Source of the DNA: a virus
Direction: 5' to 3' (one strand)
Virus record (IMG/VR): IMGVR_UViG_3300033148_003596
Coordinates: 1 to 49,066 of that record
DNA: 49,066 bases
This document shows, in pieces, positions 1 to 6,973 of the stretch. Within the stretch, counting starts at the first letter, position 1. Each line of letters begins with the position of its first letter. The position numbers and the translations under genes are program-made. The notes under the pieces were generated by a model. It did no database searches. It had not been told where the DNA came from and worked only from the letters and a program-made list of their open reading frames with translations.

Positions 1-578
1 GTCATTCTCGGTGGCCGCCCAGGTGTACATCTCTGGTCAGTCACAACAAACTGACAATGGCAGTTTATCCCGTGACAAGCCAAATGGGGTGATTGTGGCC
101 GGATATTGTACCGCGCCCATGTGCTGGCTCGGTAAACCCGTCCGTCATAGTTTAGACAGTCCCGACATTTGTCTTTCGTGTCGCCCTCGATCCACATGAG
201 TTTTTTGTCTTTCGCCGCCATTACCGTGGCCTGACTCTTAGCTGCGTTATACGCGTTCGCCCACATCTCCGCACGTGATAGCAACGGCGTTAGCTTGCCG
301 CCCTTATCCTTCGAGTTATCGTCGATATCAACCCCGAACGCCTCTAGCCGATCATACTGAACAGAAATCATCACCTGTAAAGCGTTTCGCTCTGCGACTG
401 ACAACTCACTTGGTAAAATCCCTACCTCCTTCGCTCCCTCATACCATGCTCGTGTTAACCCAGCTCGAATTGTATCTAACATATCTTGATACCATTGATC
501 AAGCGACCATTCCCCAGTCCATAACGCGCGTGTAGCAGATCGAATCGCCGACCTATACCGCGCCAGCCCTTTCGCCAT
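1..578 (-). CDS. Phage minor head protein (SPP1 gp7 / Mu F type), C-terminus cut by window edge
   Basis: Open from an ATG at 578 to the left edge without a stop, so at least 192 residues are present and the C-terminus is missing. An early segment WTGEWSLDQWYQDM is followed by a helical region. Near residues 152-190 there is a cysteine/histidine cluster, with CRDCLNYDGRVY followed by HLACHGINCHCQF. This is the layout of the C-terminal metal-binding region of phage head-morphogenesis (minor head) proteins, usually encoded just after the portal, as here. The start is supported by GGAGGAGA upstream. Its role would be head assembly or DNA ejection at the portal vertex. The family call rests on the Cys/His pattern and gene position. 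Confidence 0.75.
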   Translation of the reverse strand, partial: MAKGLARYRSAIRSATRALWTGEWSLDQWYQDMLDTIRAGLTRAWYEGAKEVGILPSELSVAERNALQVMISVQYDRLEAFGVDIDDNSKDKGGKLTPLLSRAEMWANAYNAAKSQATVMAAKDKKLMWIEGDTKDKCRDCLNYDGRVYRASTWARYNIRPQSPHLACHGINCHCQFVVTDQRCTPGRPPRM

Positions 579-657
579 GTTTCTCTCCTCCCCATAGACT
601 TTTGCAAATCTTGATGTCGATTTCACACAGAGCGTCCAACGTTGGTGGCGCGTTCAT
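553..657 (-). CDS. Possible 34-residue protein, coupled by ATGA overlap
   Basis: The ATG at 657 overlaps the TGA of the preceding small gene (ATGA), and a GGAAGTGGG stretch lies a few bases upstream. The reading frame ends at 553, inside the start of the minor head gene, and it contains that gene's ribosome-binding site. It has no recognisable domain. It may simply be a translational coupling peptide, or not translated at all. Confidence 0.3.
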   Translation of the reverse strand: MNAPPTLDALCEIDIKICKSLWGGEKHGERAGAV

Positions 658-842
658 AAACCCACTTCCGCACGACGGGATATAACACCCATCAACACAC
701 AGAAAGCCAACCACAACACGAGCAGTGCAATCATCATACACTTAACATTGCTCCCCTGTTCCATTGTCTCGGTGTGCTTCTGCTCACGCCATAATGGCAA
801 CCCGACAAATACATAAAACCATATAATTATCAATACTAGCAT
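654..842 (-). CDS. Small two-helix membrane protein, 62 residues
   Basis: The ATG at 842 is preceded by AGAGGCGGGAA. The product has two hydrophobic segments, residues 1-16 (VLIIIWFYVFVGLPL) and about 36-53 (MIALLVLWLAFCVLMGV), joined by a polar loop containing a histidine and acidic residues. It lies between portal and minor head protein with two still smaller membrane peptides. The function is unknown. It could be an inner-membrane protein or a holin-like peptide, but nothing decides this. Confidence 0.5.
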   Translation of the reverse strand: MLVLIIIWFYVFVGLPLWREQKHTETMEQGSNVKCMMIALLVLWLAFCVLMGVISRRAEVGL

Positions 843-852
843 TTCCCGCCTC

Positions 853-921
853 TTATGATGTTGGCGTAGTCGTCACTAAGAATAGAAAAATAGACATCAC
901 GATCGGTAGCAGAAACTTCAT
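853..921 (-). CDS. Tiny membrane peptide, 22 residues
   Basis: The start ATG at 921 has GGAGGCGGT just upstream and overlaps the stop of a 12-codon frame (ATGA). The peptide begins MKFLLPIVMSIFLFLV, a single hydrophobic helix or signal-like segment, and ends TTTPTS. Its upstream region is a diverged copy of the 3' end of the portal gene (926-956 against 1038-1068), so it seems to have arisen by local duplication. It is too short to assign by family. Confidence 0.4.
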   Translation of the reverse strand: MKFLLPIVMSIFLFLVTTTPTS

Positions 922-925
922 ACCG

Positions 926-956
926 CCTCCAGCAAATCGGCCAAAATGTCACGCAT
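926..956 (-). repeat. Diverged copy of the portal 3' end (copy 2)
   Basis: These 31 bases match 1038-1068 at 27 of 31 positions. On the minus strand copy 2 reads MRDILADLLEAV then stop (918-956), against the portal ending MRGILADLLEV. The duplicated unit carries the GGAGG ribosome-binding site for the small membrane peptide that follows. Confidence 0.7.
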
Positions 957-968
957 TATATTATCTAC

Positions 969-1031
969 TTACACCGCATCTATGATGAGAAAAAAGAAAA
1001 GGAACACCACGATCAATAATAACCACTCCAT
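969..1031 (-). CDS. Tiny membrane peptide, 20 residues
   Basis: It starts with ATG at 1031, one base after the portal stop, behind a strong GGAGGTGTGAG site. The product is almost entirely one hydrophobic helix: MEWLLLIVVF, then a Phe/Leu/Ile-rich stretch ending DAV. The strong ribosome site and coupling to the portal make translation plausible, but no function can be given. Confidence 0.45.
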   Translation of the reverse strand: MEWLLLIVVFLFFFLIIDAV

Positions 1032-1032
1032 C

Positions 1033-2604
1033 TCACACCTCCAACAAGTCAGCCAAAATGCCACGCATAATTCCCCCAGCCTGCGGAGTCTCGGCTTCCA
1101 TTTCCCGTAGCACTTCCTGCACCAACTCAATCACCTGCTCACGTCGTGGCGCTGCGATCTCCTCAGTCAGTTCTTCGGGGAAAATGCTTTTTAGTATGTC
1201 CTGCGCATCGCTCACGTTCAGAGCCTCTAGTGCCAGTTGTGTGCGTAATTCGATGGGGAGCTTGGCCACCTCGGAAAACGTCTTCAGAGCCTGACTGAAT
1301 TCAGTGAGATTCGTCTCTAGCAGAGAGTCCAGCGCAATGTAGGCTCCATGGCTCTCAAACTTCGTCCCTGTCGCATCCTCATAAGCCGATAAAACCACGT
1401 CTACGATGTCGCCCCAAACACTCTCCCAAAACATCTGGTATCGCGCAAAGTGTCTCAAGGTCGGCATCTCCATCGCAGAAGCCGTTGCCAGTCTGAACGA
1501 TTCACCCGCCCCCAGCCAATGAGGGAAAACCCCGCCGCTCAGGGCAATGGATCGCAGGAATAGTGCCCCATCCTTCTCTGCATCTACTGCCCCTGTAGAT
1601 AGCGGCATTCGGGTTCGCGTCGCCGCTTCATTCTCCAGCCATGTACTGCCAGCCGTTGGGTTCGGGTTCATCTCTGTGTCACCAGTTACCAGGCTCGATT
1701 GCAATTGCTGGGCGATTAGTTTTAATCCCCTCGATCCGCTCTTGAATTTGACCTTTTCGGTAAAGGTCGCAATACTCTTTATCACTGCTGCACGATCCTG
1801 TGCAAATTCTTTGTTTAGCTCGATCCATGGAGTGCCACGCATCAGCATTGACAATCCACGCTTCTCCAATCCAGGCAGTTTAACGTGCATCATTCGAACT
1901 GCCGTCATAGGCCGCAAGTTCTGTGCCAATTTCGCATCCCTCAGCAACTTCGCCCGATCCAACTGGTCAGGCTCTGCCATCCAATCGGGGTAGTATAATG
2001 TTTGCTGCTTCAGAGAATTGGCGGGGGTCCACTCCCTCCGATAGTATAGAACCGTCGCACTGTCATTCGGGTCTGTAATACATTCAATGATCTGCTCAGT
2101 GCGAATGAGCCGCACGTAGGTCTGGCCCTTCGTGCGCCCCGCCGTGGCTGTGAAAAAGACAAGGAAAAACTCCCCGTCCACACAAAGGCGGTCGGAAAGT
2201 TCCTGGATGTTTTTCACGCCCAAAACTGCGCGGTTTCGTTTCGCCGTCCAGAATTCGTTGAAGACCTCCTTAGCCTTGTCGTCGTCGGGCGTGATGTTAA
2301 CCCGCCGCCCAAAGCCAAAATCGGTCTGAATGCGTACCAACGCTTCCGCATAGACCGACTTTTCATAAAGATACCGTGCCGCCGCAACAATCCCTAGTCG
2401 CTCCTGTTCACTCATCTCACCAAGACTGGACGGCGATAGTAAGTAGTCTCCTGCGTGACGACGCATCATATCTAGCGTCCCCGCATCCTCTTGTATAAGC
2501 CACGGGCGCTGAGCCATCGCTCGTTGGAACGCAACGACCGTCTCCTGCAATTCTTGAACCTGTGGCGCTAACAACCACCCCGCAACCTGATCTTTGATCC
2601 CCAC
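1033..2604 (-). CDS. Phage portal protein
   Basis: 523 residues, starting at GTG 2604 behind AAGGAGGGAAACC. Portal hallmarks are an N-terminal anchoring region, a central DGEFFLVFFTATAGR segment (about residues 140-155) with following beta strands, and a helical region near 290-400 (GTPWIELNKEFAQDRAAVIKS; LFLRSIALSGGVFPHWLGAG). The helical C-terminus carries acidic residues. It sits 15 bases after the large terminase and before the minor head protein, the usual packaging order. The protein would form the dodecameric portal ring at the capsid vertex through which DNA is pumped. The last 31 bases are duplicated downstream (926-956). Confidence 0.9.
   Translation of the reverse strand: MGIKDQVAGWLLAPQVQELQETVVAFQRAMAQRPWLIQEDAGTLDMMRRHAGDYLLSPSSLGEMSEQERLGIVAAARYLYEKSVYAEALVRIQTDFGFGRRVNITPDDDKAKEVFNEFWTAKRNRAVLGVKNIQELSDRLCVDGEFFLVFFTATAGRTKGQTYVRLIRTEQIIECITDPNDSATVLYYRREWTPANSLKQQTLYYPDWMAEPDQLDRAKLLRDAKLAQNLRPMTAVRMMHVKLPGLEKRGLSMLMRGTPWIELNKEFAQDRAAVIKSIATFTEKVKFKSGSRGLKLIAQQLQSSLVTGDTEMNPNPTAGSTWLENEAATRTRMPLSTGAVDAEKDGALFLRSIALSGGVFPHWLGAGESFRLATASAMEMPTLRHFARYQMFWESVWGDIVDVVLSAYEDATGTKFESHGAYIALDSLLETNLTEFSQALKTFSEVAKLPIELRTQLALEALNVSDAQDILKSIFPEELTEEIAAPRREQVIELVQEVLREMEAETPQAGGIMRGILADLLEV
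1038..1068 (-). repeat. Portal 3' end, copy 1 of a local duplication
   Basis: This is the last eleven codons of the portal gene, matched by 926-956 with four transitions. See the copy-2 entry. Confidence 0.7.
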
Positions 2605-2619
2605 GGTTTCCCTCCTTGC

Positions 2620-3984
2620 CTACCACACCTTCGGCGCGTTGTAGATGATTCGTGTCCCTTCATACTCAGTCAACCCAACAACGATATATCGCAACGCATC
2701 GAGGGCATGGAACGCCTCCTTGTCCTCGATTGTATCGGTAAACTCACCGCGTATCATTTTCCGACGATAGGCCCCCAGCTCTGAAATCAAATTCTGACAG
2801 CCTTTGTGGATGACCAGCATCCCATCGGACAGCAACTGTTGGACCCTATCGATTCCTGCCCATACATCTACGATAGGAGGCGCGGTGAGAGGTATCCCCG
2901 CCGCCTGCCAATCCAACCGCGCCTGACGCTCGCTCGGCCCGCCACCAACCCATGCGAATACCCTATGCTCGCCCGTGCGTCTGAGAATGTTTTTGACGTG
3001 CTCTGGCGTTGTGATACCGTACGGCTCGTAGTATTCTTGGTAGACGTGCAGCCTTGGATTCCCTGGCAACACCTCCATCGCGACCCAGATCGCGGCAATC
3101 CGTTGCCCCATCGGATCAATCCCCACAAATACAGGCCAATTAAGCGGTATCTGTTGATCTGGAACAAAGGTGTCGTCCGAAAAGTTATAAATCGCCCCTT
3201 CTGGCGCGGCCCATTGCCCATACAACCAGCGCAATTTACGCGCCCCACTCAAACGCTCCAACCGTTCGATATACGCCTTCCCGTAAGGCGTCCAGTCCTG
3301 CGTGGCCTCGTCCCACATTTTGGGGTTGTCCGTATGATATGTTTGCCACAACTGCAATACCCCAGCCTCGGCCCGCTGTTTGATCCAGTGATACGGCGTT
3401 TCGGGGTTGCAATCGCCGATCAACTGTTGATAGGGCATGACCCCGTTTCGCAGGCCGCCGCCCAGCGTTTCCCACTCGTAGACCGTCAACTCCTCGGCCT
3501 GCAGGACAAAAATAATGTCATACTCGCTCGAAAGCGTGCGGCTTGGCTTGTCCATGCCCAAGACCACGATCTCAGACTTGTTGGGGAGTTTATAACTCGA
3601 TCTGCCACCACGGCTTGGGCCTGTCTCTAATAATGGGTGACCGACCCCCAATACCTCGTTCTCAAACGTGACCAAGCCCGTCGTCGTGAGGCTAACCCGC
3701 GTCTTGCGCACTATCGCCGCTCGCGCCCCAGGCCAGCGATTCATGCAATACCATAGCTTCGATAGCCCTGCTCTCGATTTCCCCGTCCCGCGAGCCCCTG
3801 TCAGAATGATCTCTGGATCAGTAGCTGTCTGCAACCGCGCCGCCGCCCCCCTTGGGTGATAGGGTGGCTCGGCTATCCTGGCTCGTGCCCCTTGTACAAT
3901 ACTCCACAACCCGCGTCGTTGTAATTCAGTCTCGATCAGGGCTTGGTATCTCAGTTTCGTCCTCTGCGCCGTCGTCAGTTGCAT
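2620..3984 (-). CDS. terL: Terminase large subunit
   Basis: 454 residues. The N-terminal ATPase has Walker A GARGTGKS at 63-70. A Walker B-like strand IIFVLQAEEL (about 157-166) uses the Q-A-E-E form seen in some phage terminases rather than DE. The coupling segment is LIGDCNPETPYHW (188-200). The C-terminal nuclease has VFVGIDPMGQ (D290) and HALDALRYI (D429), acidic residues placed as in the RNase H-like metal-binding site. It would translocate DNA into the prohead through the portal and cut the concatemer. Its start lies 59 bases inside the 3' end of the small terminase-like gene. Confidence 0.95.
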   Translation of the reverse strand: MQLTTAQRTKLRYQALIETELQRRGLWSIVQGARARIAEPPYHPRGAAARLQTATDPEIILTGARGTGKSRAGLSKLWYCMNRWPGARAAIVRKTRVSLTTTGLVTFENEVLGVGHPLLETGPSRGGRSSYKLPNKSEIVVLGMDKPSRTLSSEYDIIFVLQAEELTVYEWETLGGGLRNGVMPYQQLIGDCNPETPYHWIKQRAEAGVLQLWQTYHTDNPKMWDEATQDWTPYGKAYIERLERLSGARKLRWLYGQWAAPEGAIYNFSDDTFVPDQQIPLNWPVFVGIDPMGQRIAAIWVAMEVLPGNPRLHVYQEYYEPYGITTPEHVKNILRRTGEHRVFAWVGGGPSERQARLDWQAAGIPLTAPPIVDVWAGIDRVQQLLSDGMLVIHKGCQNLISELGAYRRKMIRGEFTDTIEDKEAFHALDALRYIVVGLTEYEGTRIIYNAPKVW

Positions 3985-4495
3985 TTGTCAGCATCCCTTG
4001 GTAGGCTCGCAATAGTTCCTCATCGCTCATGCCCATAACTGCGATCAATTCATGGGGCAATCCACGTGCCCGACGCTCTAGGTCAATGCCCTTCCCCAGG
4101 AACCGACGTATCTCAGCAGGCCCCAGCCTCATGTCGGGATCTTCCTTCAGTTCCGCAGTTAGCTTTTGCAAGCTCCGACCACCTGCCGATTGTAGCCCTA
4201 TCGCTATCTGCAAATGGCGCTTGTTCATCTCGTCTATCTTTTGCTGCTCTAGAGCCAGTCTACGCATTTGTTGGTAATGATCCCATGCCTCGGCACGGTC
4301 TCGCCAAGCCCACTTGTTAGCGTTGCGCTCCCACGGGCCAGATACCGTCATTATCTTGCCCCCCTCTGCCCCCCTTTGCACTCGCCAAGCTCGATATGCA
4401 CCAAGCAATGACCGCTCTGGCCCAAGTTCGCGAAATAGCGTGAATCTGCTATACCAGAGCATCGGCTCACCTGTTTTACGATCCCAAGGGTTCAT
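3926..4495 (-). CDS. terS: Probable terminase small subunit
   Basis: 189 residues. The N-terminal half has the W-rich, arginine-rich pattern of small terminase-type DNA-binding regions (SLLGAYRAWR, then WAWRDRAEAWDHY), followed by a helical stretch rich in Q, E and K. The C-terminal tail is acidic (DDGAEDETEI). The start ATG overlaps the upstream TGA (ATGA at 4495-4492), and the gene overlaps terL by 59 bases. Position directly before terL supports DNA recognition for packaging. The sequence alone would not exclude another terminase-adjacent DNA-binding protein. Confidence 0.7.
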   Translation of the reverse strand: MNPWDRKTGEPMLWYSRFTLFRELGPERSLLGAYRAWRVQRGAEGGKIMTVSGPWERNANKWAWRDRAEAWDHYQQMRRLALEQQKIDEMNKRHLQIAIGLQSAGGRSLQKLTAELKEDPDMRLGPAEIRRFLGKGIDLERRARGLPHELIAVMGMSDEELLRAYQGMLTNATDDGAEDETEIPSPDRD

Positions 4496-6663
4496 GTCTC
4501 AAATCCTATCCCCACATCACCCAGCGCCCCGACCACCTCTCGCCAGTCGCCCTTGACGAATACAAGCACATTCTGATGTGTCTTGCCCAGCTTGCGGCCT
4601 TTCGGAAATTGGCTTGATACCCGTATCGGCAATGATCCCACCGCCGTTACCAAGATCGCCTCGTTGTAGAGCATGGCCCCTGCATCCTGAAAAGCCGCTA
4701 TCGTATCACTCACGAAGTTGCGGTATAGCCCCTTCTTGTCCCTTATATCGCCCACCACAAAGCAAGCGAAGCGGTTATCTTTGAGCATTGCCACTGAGGA
4801 GGCTATGATCTGCCTGTAGCACGCCAAAAAGTCGGCATACTCTGTGAGGTTGCTCAAGCCACCTTCCGCGTCGCTGTATATCTCGAGATCATAGTACGGT
4901 GGGCAACTAAAGATAAAGTCATACTCACCAGGAGCCAGCGTTGCGATCTCAAGGCTATTGCCCACGATCCACTTGGGCACGTTCGCATCTTCTGTCTGTC
5001 TAATACCGACAATCCAAAACAAATCGCCGTCTTGCAGATATGGCAAGCACTTTGCCTCATAACCAGAATCTACACGCACGCCCTCAATCTCAACGTCCGT
5101 CACGGGCTTGGCATAGTCACCCGTTGGCTCAATAAGCTCTACCCGCTTGGCCCAGTCTGGCGGGGCATATTTGTTCAGACGCTTTCGTGGGTCAGCCCCC
5201 ACGCAAACTCCTACTACGGGAATATCTAGCCCGCCATCTCGCAAGCCCCACAGTAGACCACTTAGAGACATGCCCGACCCAACGGGCGCGACGATCCTTT
5301 GCACATCGGGGGGAATATCTTTGACCTGCTTGCGCGTTTGTTCAACCGCCTCTTGACATTCCATACCAAACGGGATATTCGTCCAGCCATACTCTGCCGC
5401 TGCGTCCTTGGCCCGCTTGATAATGACATTATTGTAGCCCGCCTTGTGCTGTACCACCTCGGCCCCCGCGCCTTGCGCCGCTAATACCTCTGGCGATAGT
5501 TCACCCGTCGGCGTGTGTACTTGGCAAGGAATTCCCATCGCCTTAGCGACATGCGCCACAATGTTTACTTGTGGCGATGAGCGCGAGCCCGCCGTTGTCA
5601 GGCCCGCCGCCCCTTGAGCTAGTGCTATGCACGTCCTAACCTTGCCCCCCCGCACGCCACCAGAAGTGAAATAATCGTCTCTCTTGAACCAGATATTACC
5701 GTGCTTCTCAATAGGCGTTACGGCATTCGCGTCATATATCTCGTTGCGCCCAGGCCCCAGTATCTCCTTCGCCTGTACCTCATTGGCCGCTATCTGCTCT
5801 GCGCTTAGGTCAATCCCCGTATAGCGCCGTCCCAGCTTGGCCGCTACAATGCCCCGCACGCTACCTCCCGCAAAGGGATCAAGCACCTTGCCGTCAGGAG
5901 GGCAAAACCAGGTATAGGCCAGCTCGCAGAGCACGGGGTCAAAGATACTTCCACCAGGAGCCATATTGGCTACGCGGTTATTTGCCTGCGCCCACTCCGG
6001 CAATGGCGGTGCTCCTGTGATATTGCAGGCGGCTTCTCGCGCTATACGATCTTTCGTATAATTGCCCGTATGCTCAATCGGCTCCGTTGCGCCACCCCGC
6101 CCCAGCTCGCTCTCTATCCCTAATGCTATCCAGGCCCGCTTGCGCTCTTGCCAGTACCCCTGCCGTGCGTCCAGCACCGAGAATGGTGGCACGATGAATC
6201 GCTCGGCCAGTGTGCTCCTTGGCTCTTGCTCGTTGTCATCTGCAAGCACCCCATCTGCCACACCTTTCAGTAACTCTTGTAACTCGTAGTCCTGCCACAT
6301 ATTCCCCAGGTCCAGCCCCGCGTCGAGATCAGCTACTAGCTGTTCGGCATTCCATTCGGCTAATTCTGCCGTTCTGTTATCGTATAGCGCCAGCTTGACC
6401 TTCTGCTCGTCTGTAAGCCCCGTCCGCCTGACCGCTATGATCTCTTCGCCGCCGGCCTCAATGACATGCACTCTTCTGATCCCCGCCGCTTCTGCCGCTG
6501 CAATGACGCCATTGCCTGCCAGAATCACATTGTCCTCATCGATCACAATAGACCGTGCAGCACCGACCTCTTGTAGGCTTTTCTGGATCATCTGAAGGTT
6601 GCGCTCCGGATGCCTCCGCGCATTCTTTGGATCAGGCTTCAAGTCAGTCAGCGTTATCTCCAT
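4492..6663 (-). CDS. ParB-like / DNA methyltransferase protein with an inserted PLP-dependent enzyme domain
   Basis: 723 residues. Residues 1-115 are ParB/sulfiredoxin-like (LKPDPKNARRHPERN; ILAGNGVIAAAEAAG). A methyltransferase follows, with motif I KVLDPFAGGSVRG (259-271) and YTGIDLSAEQ (281-290), then motif IV FIFSCPPYYD (583-592) and a C-terminal part. Between them, about 305-558, lies a fold-type-II PLP enzyme of the ACC deaminase / D-cysteine desulfhydrase type: WFKRDDYFTSGGVRGGKVR with presumed Schiff-base K341, TTAGSRSSPQ (356-365) and the phosphate-binding loop VGSGMSLSGL (461-470). Methyltransferase sequence resumes at PKWIVGNSLE. ParB-methyltransferase proteins beside phage terminases are familiar; the in-frame PLP insertion is what stands out. 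A role in DNA base modification is inference. Confidence 0.85.
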   Translation of the reverse strand: MEITLTDLKPDPKNARRHPERNLQMIQKSLQEVGAARSIVIDEDNVILAGNGVIAAAEAAGIRRVHVIEAGGEEIIAVRRTGLTDEQKVKLALYDNRTAELAEWNAEQLVADLDAGLDLGNMWQDYELQELLKGVADGVLADDNEQEPRSTLAERFIVPPFSVLDARQGYWQERKRAWIALGIESELGRGGATEPIEHTGNYTKDRIAREAACNITGAPPLPEWAQANNRVANMAPGGSIFDPVLCELAYTWFCPPDGKVLDPFAGGSVRGIVAAKLGRRYTGIDLSAEQIAANEVQAKEILGPGRNEIYDANAVTPIEKHGNIWFKRDDYFTSGGVRGGKVRTCIALAQGAAGLTTAGSRSSPQVNIVAHVAKAMGIPCQVHTPTGELSPEVLAAQGAGAEVVQHKAGYNNVIIKRAKDAAAEYGWTNIPFGMECQEAVEQTRKQVKDIPPDVQRIVAPVGSGMSLSGLLWGLRDGGLDIPVVGVCVGADPRKRLNKYAPPDWAKRVELIEPTGDYAKPVTDVEIEGVRVDSGYEAKCLPYLQDGDLFWIVGIRQTEDANVPKWIVGNSLEIATLAPGEYDFIFSCPPYYDLEIYSDAEGGLSNLTEYADFLACYRQIIASSVAMLKDNRFACFVVGDIRDKKGLYRNFVSDTIAAFQDAGAMLYNEAILVTAVGSLPIRVSSQFPKGRKLGKTHQNVLVFVKGDWREVVGALGDVGIGFET

Positions 6664-6938
6664 ATCTCGTATAATGCCTCCCGTACATCGTCAACACTCG
6701 TAACGTCTGCCAGTACAACTGCACCCGCGTCGTGCCACTTTCGCTGGACAGCCCGCTGTGACAGCCGCGAGTGTTCCCCTGGACGCTTTACCTCAATCAC
6801 GACGGCTTGCCCGTGCCAGCATCCGATAATATCCGGCTCACTCGAATGGTATGCCGAGCCGTATTCCTTAAAAAAGTAAGCGTTTGGCAGACTGTTCAGA
6901 TAACGCAAAATCGCCGCCGTAATCCTACTCTCCTTCAT
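6654..6938 (-). CDS. VRR-NUC family nuclease, 94 residues
   Basis: The protein starts MKESRITAAILRYLNS and has the compact VRR-NUC core: a Y-rich strand, EPDIIGCWHGQAVVIEVKRPGE (about 48-69; catalytic D and ExK) and LSQRAVQRKWHDAGA, then a final VTSVDDVREAL helix. Phage VRR-NUC proteins of this size are standalone nucleases, often next to helicases, and may act on replication or recombination intermediates. The start at 6938 is chosen because a consensus promoter's -10 box ends at 6945, giving an essentially leaderless mRNA. An in-frame ATG at 6944 is the alternative. The gene overlaps the following ParB/methyltransferase gene by 10 bases. Confidence 0.85.
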   Translation of the reverse strand: MKESRITAAILRYLNSLPNAYFFKEYGSAYHSSEPDIIGCWHGQAVVIEVKRPGEHSRLSQRAVQRKWHDAGAVVLADVTSVDDVREALYEIWR

Positions 6939-6944
6939 AATCAT

Positions 6945-6973
6945 ATTATACCATAGAGACCACGCTATGTCAA
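6945..6973 (-). promoter_or_regulatory. Consensus sigma-70 promoter for the VRR-NUC / packaging genes
   Basis: On the minus strand, TTGACA (6973-6968), a 17-base spacer and TATAAT (6950-6945) with a TGG extension. Transcription should begin near 6938, at the ATG of the nuclease gene. It overlaps the 3' end of the helicase gene. Confidence 0.85.

Noticed and set aside
553-741. 62-codon frame overlapping the two-helix membrane gene
   Set aside because: Its first ATG at 741 has no ribosome site; only the inner start at 657, coupled by ATGA, is worth listing.
2806-3630. Long open frame on the plus strand opposite the terminase gene
   Set aside because: It is antisense to a convincing TerL with all motifs, has no ribosome site or recognisable domain, and its composition mirrors TerL codons.
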